Assembly: GCA_947034895.1 (NCBI GenBank)
Contig: OX344764.1
Coordinates: 9,362,001 to 9,426,000, forward strand
Direction: 5' to 3'
Length of the DNA: 64,000 bases
Origin: Rhytidiadelphus loreus
Taxonomy: Eukaryota > Streptophyta > Bryopsida > Hypnales > Hylocomiaceae
Shown here: in pieces, positions 9,930 through 27,750 of the stretch
How the letters are laid out: each line of letters starts with the position of its first letter
Numbering within the stretch: position 1 is the stretch's first letter
Notes under the pieces: generated by a model
Told to the model about the DNA's origin: nothing
Database searches by the model: none
Seen by the model: only the letters and a program-made list of their open reading frames with translations
Made by a program: the position numbers and the translations under genes

Positions 9930-12627
9930 AAGGTAAATAAAAAAATAATAAATGTGGAACTTGGGACACATAGTGCAAAGGCCAAAGTTCCAACACTAGA
10001 TCTCTTGTATAATGTTATATGACAATTGAGTGCCCAAAAAATGAGTCAAAAAGTCAAAAAGTCATTCCTTGCGCACTTTTAGCATCAAATCTGCGTTGGA
10101 TAGATTTCAAGAGATATTCAACCCTCTAAGATGCCTTATGTGATATTTTTCTCTTCCTTTTATATTCAAAAAAATTGTTTGGACTTGGAAGTCAAGTTAG
10201 TGTTCCATTTTGGCTACACAATTCAATCTCCAAATTCCAAATCCCACTTCCACAATGCCAAAAAGTGTTGCCATGTGGGCATTTGGGGACTTGGGACGTA
10301 GTGAGAAGCCCCAAGTCCTAAGTTCCATTGAATATTTCATTTTGCACTAATTTAAAATAATGTGACTTTGGTAAATTAGTACCACATATTACTAACACAA
10401 ATCAATGTACTTGACATAGTTAGGGATCCCTTTTGCATCCTTGAAAAGAGTACCCCTACAATGAACAAAATTATCTTATAGGACTCTATACAACTCCTCA
10501 ACCAACCCCAATCCTTCAATTAACTTAAAAGTCTCTCCCAGGCACCTATGAAGGCATACTACCTTCTTAGTATGGGGAGGACCCGTGCCTCCCAATGTTA
10601 AGTACCTCACTACTCCACTTTTCTTCAGATGTAGCATCTTGACTCGCTGGTGCATCTTCTTGAAAGTTCAAACCTTGGACCTTTCATATATGCTGTGTTG
10701 ACTTGACTGTATCTTCATCACTGTCAAGTGTTTTCGAAACCAGCAATAAGTTAATAACAAAACAAATGCAATCATTGAGCAAAATGCTTCAAGAATGTTT
10801 CTGTTTTCTAAAGAGTAAGGGTTATCATGACATTGGTTTTATCACTGCACACATCCAGGTAAGAAAAGCAATCAGTTTCAAAGATGCGGGAGGCCCGAGT
10901 GCAACATTTTGCTGAAGAATGAGCATCTTCATAGTAAGAAGATGACACAACTTTCAATCATACAGATGTTTGCAACAAAATGTCTTCTATGCTAATGTCA
11001 TCACCGTATGTAGCCGTATCAGCAATTTCAAAAAACACATCCAAAACCAATACCCTTTTTTCCAAACCATCCCCCATCTAAATATATCGACACTCTGTAA
11101 AACCGATATTTCAATTGGAGTTTTGACAGATGTCTGGAAAACTGTGATTCGATTTGGGTGTCTATGAATCTACATTACTGAAACTAATTGGAGTTTACCA
11201 TCATCTCACTTTAATGAGATCCAGTAACACTAGACCTTGACAGGAATGTCAAATAAGATTCAATCATATGGAAATACAATGAACCACATAAACTCGGTTG
11301 CAGAAAAATGACTAATGCATGCTAGCAACGGTCAGGTGGAGAAAATATTCTGAATAGCGCGATGCAAGCACATAGAGTGATCTCCTTTAAAACAGCATAG
11401 GGAAAAGATTACAGTAACACGAACCTCTTAGCAGAAGTAGAAACAACTTCAGGATTGTAAGAACCGTCAAAATATAGCAGAAACAAGTGCTCGGCTCCAA
11501 AGGGAACCTTTTCTTGAGGAACTGCCAAACTGAAGAGACCAATCAAATTCTTCAGAATTGTGACAGAAATCCATGGAAATTAAACAATGATGGACAGATC
11601 TGCTTCTGAATCTTTTCTTTTTAATCGCTTACATCTACATGATCCAGAGTTGAGGACATCCAGATACTCACTAGCATAAGTCCTTCAACTGCTTCAAAAC
11701 ATCAAGACTACTCTTCGTCTGTGAAGAATGCTCCAATTGATAGTCCGTGGATATTCAAAAGTAGGCGGAAAAGAGCAGAGCTCTACCTGCTGCATTAATT
11801 AAGCCTATCTACTAAATAAGGCCAAATGCATTTACAATAAAAGAGCTCAACACGTGCACTCAAAAGCCTCATCAATACTAAACCCCCGAAAATAAGACTT
11901 CACGAAATATACCTCCTTACTCCTTATGACTCAACAAAGTTACAATAGGTTGGTCGTAAGAAAGATAAACCAGATCCTCTAATGAGGCATACTATATCAC
12001 AGAACATGCATAGCAGAGTGAAAACAGACCAAATTCTTCCGACACAGTCGTATTCTGTAAACTCTGAACATGCACAACGAAACAAAGAACAGTCTGGGGC
12101 GTCAGAAGAAAGGGCATTGATTTCATGTAATATTCAGATGATGAACTTCAGCTCCAAATTATAAGCAGGAACGAAGTAAGCACCGTCTGGCGATTGAATA
12201 ATAACAACTCATGCCATGCTCTCATTCATGCTTACGGCATGTTTCACCGAGCTACACTCGGAGCCTTCTGCTCAAACCACATGCGCGTAACAAATCTTGG
12301 GATGCGGTTGACAGATTTACACAGGTGCATCCATATTTTCAGCTACTGTCGAAATAAGAAGAATCTGTCGCTCCCGTACCAATTTCTGAAGCTTCACGCC
12401 AAACCGGCACTGCCTTCAACGCCAAAGACGGACCTGTTGTGCAGAATCTTGCCAGCAGTAGAGAGGGCCTTTCTAAGTTACCTTCGTGATTCTCTATAGG
12501 CAACATAGGGAGCAGGCGAAGGGTCTTATCCTCAATTACCCGCAGTTCCCAATCCTCAATTGACACCCTGCGATGTGAAGTAAGATGCATTCAATCCATA
12601 GCTGCTTCCAGCATACGGTCCGTGCAA
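9930..12627. other. Intergenic/possible IF3 downstream region
   Basis: From about 10700 to 12627 the DNA is clearly less AT-rich than typical intergenic sequence here and lies directly 3' of the IF3 stop codon. It may hold a long or spliced 3' UTR or an unrecognised neighbouring transcript. No conserved coding domain was found. A splice-donor-like CATCCAG|GTAAGA occurs on the plus strand near 10858, and a 55-codon minus-strand frame ends near 11413. Neither is enough to call a gene. Confidence 0.35.
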
Positions 12628-13482
12628 TCACCCTTCCCCAACCTTTATCTCATCAGCAACATTTTCATGAGTGACCTTCGAAGCTTTTTTCTTTGAAGTC
12701 TTTTGCTCCAGAATCGGTCGAACCATCACCCACGCCCGCATCTTCTCGACTCTCGGCCCACTCTCGACTTTCATTTCGGTAGGAATCAAGCTCATGGCCC
12801 GCTCCAGAAGCTCCACGCCAACCTCTTCCCCTTTGTCATTCCCATGGAACTGCACGGCGAGCTTCACACGATGTCCACGCGCCAGAAGCCGGGTGACGCT
12901 CTCCGCTTTCATCTCCAAATCCTTCTGCTCCGTGCGGCTGCTGAACCGCACCTCCTTCAAGTCATCCAAGCGCCGCCTCTCCAGCTGCTTCTTCCGGAGA
13001 TCCTTCTCCTGCTTCTTCACCTTGAACCGCTCCTTGCTGAAGTCCATGAGCTTGCACACGGGCGGGTCCGCCTTCCCGTCCACTTCCACGAGATCCAACC
13101 CCGCTTGCTGCGCTCGCTGCAGCGCCTCATAGCGGCTCAAAACCACGTGGCCCTCGTCTCCGACCAGACGCAACATTCGTGCCACGATTGCGCGGTTGAT
13201 CTTCCGATCAACTCCTTTGGTGCCCTCTCCACTCCCTGCTTTAGGGTTTACGGAAACCGGAGCTGCGTACGCCCTGCTTGTCGTAAAATCCCACGGCACC
13301 GTTACGGGAATCCTGAAATCCAATCCAGAGCTCCATCGCCGCACTGCAACACGAAAATGAGAAGGGATTAGGGTTTCAGGAGCGCCATGTTCACCTGCAC
13401 CAACATTCGAAACCCTAGCGCTTCCCAATGCGCTCCGCCCAGACAAAGCCCTGCTCAACCATTGCAAAGGCTTCTGTCTCAT
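12628..13482 (-). CDS. Translation initiation factor IF-3, organelle-targeted
   Basis: This encodes a bacterial-type IF3, which binds the small ribosomal subunit, keeps it free of the large subunit and checks initiator tRNA. Here it must act in mitochondria or plastids. The ATG at 13482 gives 284 aa; upstream in-frame extension reaches only a TTG. Residues 1-90 are Arg/Ser/Ala-rich, as in a transit peptide (MRQKPLQWLSRALSGRS). The IF3 N-domain (INRAIVARMLRLV ... VCKLMDF) covers about 95-154, a charged Lys/Arg linker about 155-173, and the C-domain (LKEVRFSSRTEQKDLEMK ... VKLAVQFHG) about 174-259. A Lys-rich tail follows. The frame is intronless as read. A 51-bp in-frame segment (13344-13394) has good GT/AG borders (CAG|GTGAAC, TTGCAG|T) and could be a facultative intron in the transit peptide. 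The short presequence and tail favour mitochondria, but targeting cannot be settled from sequence. Confidence 0.9.
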   Translation of the reverse strand: MRQKPLQWLSRALSGRSALGSARVSNVGAGEHGAPETLIPSHFRVAVRRWSSGLDFRIPVTVPWDFTTSRAYAAPVSVNPKAGSGEGTKGVDRKINRAIVARMLRLVGDEGHVVLSRYEALQRAQQAGLDLVEVDGKADPPVCKLMDFSKERFKVKKQEKDLRKKQLERRRLDDLKEVRFSSRTEQKDLEMKAESVTRLLARGHRVKLAVQFHGNDKGEEVGVELLERAMSLIPTEMKVESGPRVEKMRAWVMVRPILEQKTSKKKASKVTHENVADEIKVGEG

Positions 13483-13612
13483 GGCGACAGAACTTCCGCG
13501 CAAGAATTCCCGCAACTAAGTATTCTCGTCAGCTGTGGCGATCACAGAGCTTCACAAAACTCTGCAATGGACAACACAAACCTGTGGCTTAGAAAACAAA
13601 GTGCAGGCAAAC

Positions 13613-13648
13613 CTCTTTAATATCACCGCCACTGGTGATATTAAAGAG
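13613..13648. promoter_or_regulatory. Perfect 15-bp inverted repeat upstream of IF3
   Basis: CTCTTTAATATCACC (13613-13627) and GGTGATATTAAAGAG (13634-13648) are exact reverse complements separated by the 6-base loop GCCACT. The element lies 131 bp upstream of the IF3 start codon, in the probable promoter or 5' UTR. Function is unknown. It could be a dimeric transcription-factor site, an RNA hairpin in the leader, or a tiny transposon footprint. Confidence 0.85.
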
Positions 13649-13738
13649 CGTCAAGACGCAAATGCGCTTTTAGGATGAAAAAGGTTGAAGCTGTCACCAC
13701 CTATCATCCATGGCACTGGTTAAAGGTTGTGGTCTTAT

Positions 13739-14508
13739 GTAGTCTGCTGTAATTCTGACCATGTTCTTAAGACCATCCCTAGCCAGGGTCTGAAATGGAC
13801 ATTAAGAGGTTGGAAAATGGATATGTTGTAAGCATTGAATGTCTTGTCAATGTTTTGTGAATGTTATCAGAGCGGTTAAGCATTTGGCAAATGTTCCTTT
13901 ATACTTTGCTAGTGGATGGAATAAGAGCGAAGGTGGATCCATTTCTGAAATGTTTACTTGAATTCAAAAAAGCTTTTCCCCTGCAACTTCAAATGCTAGT
14001 ATCTTCCAATCTGTATGGTCAAACTTTATGAAATTTTTATCACATGATCTCATCCAAGTATAGTACAAGATCCTACGGTTAGATTTTTTAATTTTAATTT
14101 TTTTTTCCCTGGATGAAGGCAGCCGAAATGGCAATTTCAAGTGATTTATGTCAAAAAAAAAGAGGACTTGACCCTTTAGGAGTTAAGTTCAGTAAAGGTC
14201 GTATTTTGAAACTTTGTCTATTACTTTCTGCATGCCACAATGCCTGTTTTTGGTGAAACCATATATTTTTTCAGACTCCCCATGTGTGGGTTTTGTAAGG
14301 CCTATGATCAAAAAATAGTTACCTATGGCAGAATTCTTTAGAAATCCATAAGTAATTCAAAAATGCTCCAAAAAATATGAAACCACTTGGGTTAGATTCC
14401 ACATCAATTTTTCTTCAAGTGAAAAAGAAGGAAAAATAATTTCGTGCATCTAGGAACCATCGGAAAGGCCGACCAGCTCTTAAATGGGCACTTTAAGAGC
14501 AGACTACC
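13739..14508. mobile_element. 770-bp MITE-like element, same family as 1706-2113
   Basis: The left end GTAGTCTGCTGTAATTCTG and the right end, as reverse complement, GGTAGTCTGCTCTTAAAG form a terminal inverted repeat of about 14 bp. The subterminal CCAGCTCTTAAATGGGCACT matches, in reverse, the CGACCATTTAAGAGCTGG of the element at 1706-2113. The interior carries a dispersed-repeat segment (13994-14097) also seen near 60890. There is no coding capacity, so it is non-autonomous. Confidence 0.65.
13994..14097. repeat. Dispersed repeat segment shared with 60887-60963 and 4335-4420
   Basis: Shared landmarks in order are AATCTGTATGGTCAAACTT, ATGAAATTTT, and AAGATCCTACGGTT. The copies near 13994 and 60887 align over most of their length, and a shorter, more diverged version lies near 4335. 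Together they show an old interspersed family. Identity was judged by eye. Confidence 0.6.
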
Positions 14509-17500
14509 ATATTGTACCTGATGATTAAGTTCAACATTCCTTGCCAAATAATTAATTGGAGTTGGCAAATATAATTTGGAGGATGGCTCAAAAAAGATCT
14601 ATTTTTTAATAATTTTTTTACTAAAAAAACATCTCACTAATTTTGACACTAATTTTTTTTAAGTAATTTTTTATTGGCATGACCATCACGTACAATGACT
14701 TAAATGCCAACCTTAGCCAAAATGTAATTATTATTGTATCAAAGAGAATATTTTGTCAGCACATCCAAGCATTAATTGTGCACTTTTCATCTAAGTCTTA
14801 TTTATCATTGTCTTGGCAATGCTTCGAAGTACACATAGTTAATTTGAAAGGACAAGATCTATCACCAAAGTACTTTGCCAAAAATGATTTGATTTTTGAA
14901 CCAACAAGTGCATTCTTCATTTTTACATTGATTTGGAAAGTCATCCATTGGCCACTTTTTAGCTTGAACATCTTTAGAGGATTAAAAAGAATCCATGGAT
15001 GTTTGCCAGTTTCCTTCATAGTCAAGCTTCATTTGAAATTGACTATGATAGCCTATTCTTAATATTTCTTTAAAAAATCTGCAATACTTTTGAACAAATT
15101 TTGTAACAAATTTGCAGTTCCCAAAACACTTAGGATTATAAGGTCTAAGGTGAAAACATTTAAAACCATCTCTTGTTCCCTTTAGTACACCTATTAGAAG
15201 TACTTTAAGCTAACCATACAATACCACTAACTAAAACTGTCATTTGATGCTTAGAATATAATGAAGAGGTGTTTGAGGCCACAGATGGGGCACAATAGAA
15301 ACATGTCAAGGTGATCATTGAACCAACTTGTTCATTAATAAGAGCATATTAAACAACAATTAAGTAGTTGCCACCATATCATCAAAATAATTAATTTTAA
15401 TTTGGGGATGCATGGATTGTATAACAATAGATATCTACTAAACAATATTTGAATGGATGACTTGGCAACACCTCATGGGTAGTTTAATAAAGGATAACAA
15501 CTACATATTAGTCTACCCATGCATACAATAACTATTAGTCGAGACCAATTTTAGATGTTTTTCTTTCAACTACAAGCATATTTGCATATTTCTCTTTCAT
15601 CAATTCATCTTGAGAATTCATCCCCTAACAAATGTAATTTGTTCATTCAACTTGTTCATTGTGAGTGTGAGAATTCAGTGACTTATGTGTTAAATACTTT
15701 ACATTAGTGAAAATAGTTGTTGCACCTTATTACTTAACTTATATGGTTTCAATATGAGCACAATGGTAGGAGTCATTAGGAAAAAATGAACCCTCTAAGG
15801 GGTTGCTTTGTAGTGTAAAGAATTTGGTGAGAAAGAGTTTTACCCACTCTCTAACTAGAGTAAATATTGAGTGCAATTTGACGTCTATTATAATGTTTAA
15901 AGCTACATGAAGCAATAGAAGGCTTCACTGATTTTTAGGACGCTCCATCACGATTATGTTATATTCAATTAAAAGTAATATCCAACCTCATGTAATCACT
16001 ACAATATCCACTCCATTTAGAGAGTGGGCAATCCAATTATATATTATATCCAAACTCATATCAGTAGCCTCATGCTAATTGGAGTGGCTACAAGAGGTTA
16101 CATTACTAATTTTTGGGCTCAACCACGCTTCCAAGGGGATAGGCTTCTATCCACTTTGGATTAATTAAGTAATAGGCCAATCAAATCGTTAGAGTCAAAC
16201 TTGCAAGTTGTCAAAATCAAATTAGAAATAGAGATTCAAAACTCATAAGCTGAAATTACTTGTGCCTACGTAGTGGCACTAATGCCAACATGGACATTAT
16301 AACTATTGAGCTCTTTTCCAAACTTAGTTATATTGATAGTAAAGAAACTCACAACCCCTTAGAGGGTTCAATTTATTTCTAATGTCAACTTGTTGTGAGT
16401 ATGTAAGATTTTTCAAATTTTTTTTTTCAATTATAAAAAATGGTGGATGAGGAGGGGCTAACAATGTTCTTGAAATATAGTTGAAGGGAGGGGTGGAAGC
16501 AATATACATACATCAATAGGGAGGCACATAAATAGTGGCCCAAATGCCATGTACAAGAAAGTTGTTGGAGATCTCAACCAAGCTCAAGACACATCTACTA
16601 CAAGAGGTGCAATTAACATTAGTTATTCCCTGAAAGATGTTGAATTTGTTCAAAGAAGAGACCAACATGTATAGTCAAGTACATACTCAAAATACTAATT
16701 GCATTCACATCAACATACCCCATATGAAGACATCACCAATGTATCCAAATGAGAAGAGATTAGCTATGATATTTTTCAACATAAAAGAGGATGTTAAAAA
16801 TAGGGGGAGACTAAAGTAAAGAAGAATAGACGTGGACTAAAGAACACTTACACACAACTCTCCAAGCAAGTAGAAAATGGAATGAAGATCAAGAGAACAT
16901 CAACAATATATAACATTTTTCACACATCTCTTCAAGACTATGTGTATAGGTGCACTTAAAGTTATAAGCAAGGAGACTCAATTGTTTTGTCAAAGGAGAA
17001 AGAAAATGACTGTTGCACTTCTTAGTATCACCTATCTCTTCAAGTTCATCCAAAATACTTGTGTGGCACTTCACTTCTAGTAACACCAAGAATCACCATC
17101 TTCTAACATTGTACATGCCACATATCTACAACATTAAGTTCTAATTCTAATCAAGAGGGCTCCATTTTCCATACCTAGCTCCGATCTCTTAATTCCTATA
17201 ATAAAACACTAGGCATGTCATTTGATGACATGGGATGGATTTTCCATGGATGTTTAAGCATTTGGTGGTGGCACTAGTCAACATTGACACTAATTGGTAT
17301 CCAACTCCCCATTAGCTCCAAACGATTTCACTTTGGGACTCACCTCAAGATTCATTAGTTGGGACTCACATCATGGGCTAGTATGAAGTGACATCATCCA
17401 ACCGATATCAAGGAGTGTCCAAAAATACTCTACATAACATGAAGGCAATAGTGGGGCTCCATCACCAACCTCATTGCCCATAGCTACTATGGCTCACTAC
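14509..17500. other. AT-rich intergenic DNA with a dispersed-repeat fragment
   Basis: The stretch 14780-15010 resembles 33950-34190: both contain GACAAGATCTATCACC-like and GGAAAGTCATCCAT(T)GGCCA-like blocks in the same order. This points to an old transposon family. The 127-codon plus-strand frame across the first copy shows no known domain. The remainder, to 17500, shows no supported gene. Confidence 0.45.
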
Positions 17501-18110
17501 AACACCAATCAAGAGTGAGGGGCAATCACACTATGGCCAAAGGTTGAGAGGCCATAGATTTCCACCAATCAAATTTCAAGAAATCAAGAGTTTGGTCTCT
17601 TGACCCTTCACACTAAAAGGCACAAATCCAAAGGCCATTGTTCTTCAACTACCTACATGATAATAAATTGCCTACATGGTGACAGACTTTCAAAGAAAGT
17701 TTGGATTGGCTAGAAATGGAGACTCAAACTATGGCTGAGAGGACGTGGAATTTTGTCATAAAGAATAAAAAATCGACAAGATCTCAACCATTAGATTGGT
17801 AACGGTTTGAACTTTGGGCTTCGCATTTAGAGACTTCATACTATAGCCATCTTAATCAAGAGGTGGTGGGAGTTTATTGCTAAGAATTTGGACTTTCATA
17901 TTGGCCTTACAAGGCTTTATACTATAGTCATCGCAATTGAGAGGTCGTGGAAGTTCATTGCCAATAGTTTGGGCTTGGCCTTTAAAGGCTTCACACTATG
18001 GCCAAATAAAGGCTCTAATTTCTATCATTTATTGCCTATTAAAAGTTCATTTATTTAGACTCTCACCAAAGGTTTGGCCACTTACTTCCATGGCCTCTTG
18101 ACTTATACAA
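17500..18110. repeat. Degenerate tandem units (about 75-95 bp)
   Basis: Between roughly 17810 and 18005 a block recurs three times. Each copy reads like TTTGGGCTTNGCNTTTA, then CTTCATACTATAGCCATC, then GAGGTNGTGGNAGTT, then ATTGCNAANA. The copies are diverged. They lie in otherwise featureless intergenic DNA about 1.8 kb upstream of MIRO. Confidence 0.5.
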
Positions 18111-18249
18111 CCATAGTGTAAAGTGGCCCTAAGGATGGAGTCTACCCCTCCTCATTGGGTACTTTAGGAGAACCTTGTAATCCATATATATGTATGTTGA
18201 ATTTTTATTTATTATGGGAGCTATTTAGGTATTCTTTTATAATAAATAG

Positions 18250-19620
18250 GTCCCTATTTTTTTAAATTCTATTTTTGCCCATTTTCCTACATCTAGAGGT
18301 AGTTAAAATTGAAATTTGAGGCATTTAAACATGCACCTACTGTAATTCAAAATTCAAAATTTGTTTTTTGGGTTGATCAATACAATATGCATACCCTAAC
18401 TATTATTGAACATGACCCATACAAACAACATATATACATACATCATATATCAAAGAATTCATATAAAAAAATTATACAAATGAATCAGTCATGTACAATA
18501 GGAAAAAAAAACATGGAAACTAAAAGAAAAGAAGTAATATTATATTGACTAAGTCTGACATGCATTTACAAATGCATTGGTTTAAGGTTCTAAAATCTTA
18601 CAACATGTGCTAGCAAGTAGGTTGATTTCAAAGTTTAGGGTTTAGGATATAATACAATGATAGCTCCAACCTAAAAAAACAAACCTTGACTATACACATA
18701 CACAATCCAAAATTCATTATTTGCAAATGAAAAAATGGAAGTCCCTCATATATGTTCCTTCCTTATCTTTTTGACCACTTCTTGTATAGATTTACAAATT
18801 ATGTACTATGGATCATTACAATGTATTGTATAGTAATTGTAATATAGCACGCTTCAAAGAATTTATGCTATTATAACTTGAATATATTTTAAATTATTAG
18901 CTTCAACATTTAAAATGTACCTTATAGTAGGTCTCACGTTGTTTCTAAAGTACCATTAGTGAAATACTTAGGTCCTCCTCTTAATACTTTCTATGGGATT
19001 CAATCAACCTCTTTCTCCAATAGGTCTCCTAAACATCTAACACACTCTCCACTTGGAAGAAGACCCAATTCTCCATGCTTTAGTGTCCAAATTGAGCTTA
19101 AAGCCTCTCGATTTTCCCATGAGGATAACTTTTAGCTTTGGACTCCAAATCCATAGCGCAAGAATGATCATTGTTGGGCCTACAACATGGTGCTTTTGAA
19201 AATTTACAACAAATTTTCCAAATAGTAAAAACTTCATATTCTACTTGCAGCATCTTTCACTACAATTTTCTAAATTTGTTTAAACAAAAGTTAGATTGTG
19301 TGGCCACACAAAGCACTGAAACTCTCATATTGTTGTTTTAAAGTATTAGTACTTTAGTTTTTCTTAAAATTCATTTTTGGTATTCAATATAGATGACCTA
19401 TAAATTTTCAAAGTGCTAAATATAAATGTGCCTAAAATCGACTGTAGCCCCTCATGTATGCATGATGTACATTCTAGACAAAGAGAAGAATCTAGATGGA
19501 AAGTTGTTAGAAACAAGTCACAAGTAGGTGTTGCTATCTTTACATTTATCCCCACAAAAGTGTCGGGGGCTCCGTCCCGGGACCGACGGACCGACTGACT
19601 GAAAGGAGGACACAAGACTT
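18250..19620. other. Intergenic DNA and MIRO upstream region
   Basis: DNA is AT-rich until about 19550. It then turns sharply GC-rich (GGGGGCTCCGTCCCGGGACC at 19564-19583), marking the MIRO promoter/leader. No TATA box was identified with confidence. A 114-codon minus-strand frame over this boundary (19364-19708) is probably a chance frame in the leader. Confidence 0.5.
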
Positions 19621-19795
19621 CAGTTCCGACCCAGCTCCGTCGTCGTCTCCGCTTTTGTTTGCGGGTTTGCCGGCGATGGAGTTTCATTCCCGCTGCTGCA
19701 GCTGCCACAGCTCCACCGAATAACTTTACTTAGGGTTTCACTCCTGGCCGTCGTCTTGAGCTTGTTGTTTTACATTGCAAATCCCCCCAGGAATC

Positions 19796-24972
<5,177 letters not shown>

Positions 24973-25740
24973 ATATTTATAAGAATTGGAACTCTTATTT
25001 AGGAAATGTTCGGGAGTTATGATCCAGACTTCAGGTTATAGAACCGTGATGTGTTTGGGTATCGGTACTTTGGACCGTCGCCACTGTTGCCCTAATTCAT
25101 CTAGATGGTCAATACTAAAATGTCGTACAGGCACATGAGTTCTGGCTTGAGTCTCCGCTTGACTAAGGTACATCAAAGCAACTAGCGTCATTTTTGCAGC
25201 TTATACAATGGCATTATTATGCTGTCCGCATTGAAGAGCTTCTCGGCGGAAGGTCAGTTGTGCTAGGCTTCAGCTATAATGCCATTGGTTGGTGATCAAT
25301 TGATTACCAACTGGTTTTTTGATGGGTTTGATTAGTAGTATTTGCCTGGATTGTCCTCACGTATGACACACACGGTTATTGGTTCGTTAATTGACGGATG
25401 GGAGATCATTAAGCAGCGTTAATCTCAGCACGTGTCTCCTCTACATGCTAACATCCAGTGCCGGTGCCTCGGGTTACTTATTCTGATTGTACACAGTGCA
25501 TATGACAGAGCACGTCAGAGAACATATCTGAGTCTCCTAATTGGAATAAGCTTAGTGAGTGTACCTTACAGCAACAGTCGCATTACTGAAAAGGACTTCA
25601 ATTACGGTACTTGCTCTGAACACCATGAAGTTCCATGAAGCTAATCCTGAAAAAGGACAGCCTTATGAACATGTAACTGTAGATACTAGCCCTGGTCACA
25701 GACTGAGAATTGGTTGATAGGTGACCTACTGGACGGGAAA
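24973..25740 (+). other. MIRO 3' flank, probable 3' UTR
   Basis: Composition stays gene-like for about 750 bp after the stop codon and then falls to AT-rich intergenic DNA near 25740. A 68-codon plus-strand frame (25432-25638) has no recognised domain. No clear polyadenylation signal could be fixed. It may be 3' UTR with or without an intron. Confidence 0.4.
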
Positions 25741-27739
25741 ATGCAGTTTTTCATCCTTTTTTACTTCTTTTTTTAAAGTTCGTGCTATTTTAAAATTCAA
25801 CGAGTTGATTTTTCTATTGAAGAAGATGCTTGATCCATTGCACACCTTCTACTCTAAATAGTGAAATTAGGCTGCCTTGAAGAATTAGTTTGTCTTATCC
25901 TAAGAAACTTATTGTACAAGCCATCAAAGTCAACAAACATTTCTACAAATATGGAGTACTTTTGTTTGTATACATGGAGGTTTATGATTTTCAATTATAG
26001 CAAAACTTAATTCAAAAGTATTGCATTCTTGTATAATAATAGTAGATATTTATAGATTGCCAAATGTTGGAAAATTAGTGTGGGGCAACCTAATTTTCTA
26101 TTTAGTGTATTCTAGGCAATTCTACCTCCTTTTCCTTTTTATCTAGGTTTTTAGTCATGTACATTATCATTTTTGAATTTGAATCTAATTGAATGAAATG
26201 AAGTTTATTAACCCTTGAATGTCGGGGGGAATGTTTTGTGTCCGATGGATGACAAGGAATCAAACTGTATAGGACTTATAGAAACTAAATAATAATTTAA
26301 TTCACTATATTGGAGCAATTTGAACTTTGAGCTTGTAGCCATGGTTTATTGATTTTTTTATTTTAGGATGACATGTTAATTTTATTTGCACCATGATGTT
26401 CTACACTATTCTATACACCTATGATGAAATTTTCAAAGTTTTTAAGTGCATTTTGAATTTGACTAATGTGAATTGTTTTGACTTAAAAAAACATGTGATT
26501 TTGTCCTTGGAAAATAAATAAATAAAAATTCATGCATATAGAGTTGTTTAATTGGAGCATACAATGTAAATTTATTTTGAAGTTTGAAAGGACAATTCTT
26601 TTAGGGTTAGATAGACTAATTCATGGACACATTCATGGTCAAAACTTGAAAGGTACACCAATACAATTTTGACCACAATGGGCACACTATCATTTGTATC
26701 TTCAATGGGCTCATTTACCTCAATATTAAATTGCAAAATTCTATTTTGAATGTTCCATTTAGCCACAATGTGTGATTTTTTTGCTATCAACTATAAGAAG
26801 ATTTCTTACCATTAATGTATAATATTGTCTCGAACATTGTAGTGAAAACCAATTTTTAGCCTCATTCTATAGTTAAAAAATCACATGGAAATTTATTGTG
26901 ATAATATTCTAGAGTACAATATACATATATAATGTTATTTTAAGATTTTTAAAACTTATTATGTTTTCATTCTAATTTTCTTAGCTTTTTCTTCTAAAAT
27001 CTATAATAATTTCAAATCTTCATAATAAATTTTAGAATTTAAGTACCTATAGAAAACATTTGGTTTGATTTCTCAAAATAAATGTAATTTTTTATTCATA
27101 TGTAATTGCAAAATTAGAACATATATTAATAGTGAAGGTATGCTCTTTCAAAGTGTAAAAAAAGTATACTCTTTTAGGGTTCAACTCTTTAGTACTAGGC
27201 ATATTCTTTCAAGGTTAAAGAACTACACTATTAGTGTGCTATTAGTACATGTGAATTAATTTTTCAGAGTCATAATATTTGTAATATAATCAAATTTGTG
27301 CACTCTAAAGTAATACTTTAAAATTTCCACTAGATTTGCATCTTCATCAACCACTAAATGATCGAGGGATAAAATTGCTTCAATAGAATCTTATTTAAAT
27401 CAAGGCTAAAATCTTCATCAAAATTTATTCTTTAATAAATCCAAATGTAGAATTTTGTAGTTTACCCCTAAATGATAATTGTCCATTGAAAAGACAATTG
27501 AAAATCCATCTAAGTTCCTTCAAAGTCAATTTGGATTAGATGTTTATGAAATATTGACATAAGGTGTGAACATGTATCCCTTTACGAGGAATACAACCTT
27601 TTTCAGTTAGGTGTGTGGAACTTTTCGGTTATTTTTGGCAATGTCGGCATCTTTGGAGCATCTTTTGCTAAAATCCTCATCCACTTCTAGAATTTGACAT
27701 GTATAACCAATGAAATATGGCATTCAATTGTCCCAAAAA
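25740..27739. other. AT-rich intergenic DNA, no gene seen
   Basis: Only short stop-limited frames occur. A segment near 27560 resembles 4020-4080 (ACATAAGGTGTGAACATG followed by TACCCCTTTA-like sequence), another trace of a dispersed repeat. Confidence 0.5.
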
Positions 27740-27750
27740 AACAAATTCTA

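Noticed and set aside
11413..11590. 55-codon minus-strand frame ending in a TAA
   Set aside because: Looks coding-like by eye, but it is short, unmatched to any family and has no supporting exon chain.
12671..13371. Two long plus-strand open frames (153 and 222 codons)
   Set aside because: They are antisense shadows of the GC-rich IF3 coding sequence, with Arg/Leu/Ser-rich products and no domain.
13483..13515. 11-residue N-terminal extension of IF3
   Set aside because: It would need a TTG start; the ATG at 13482 begins a plausible transit peptide.
14679..15062. 127-codon plus-strand frame
   Set aside because: No domain, and the related segment near 34000 does not keep the frame, so it is a repeat and not a gene.
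19364..19708. 114-codon minus-strand frame opposite the MIRO leader
   Set aside because: Ala/Arg-rich start followed by sequence without a domain; it crosses from the GC-rich leader into AT-rich intergenic DNA.
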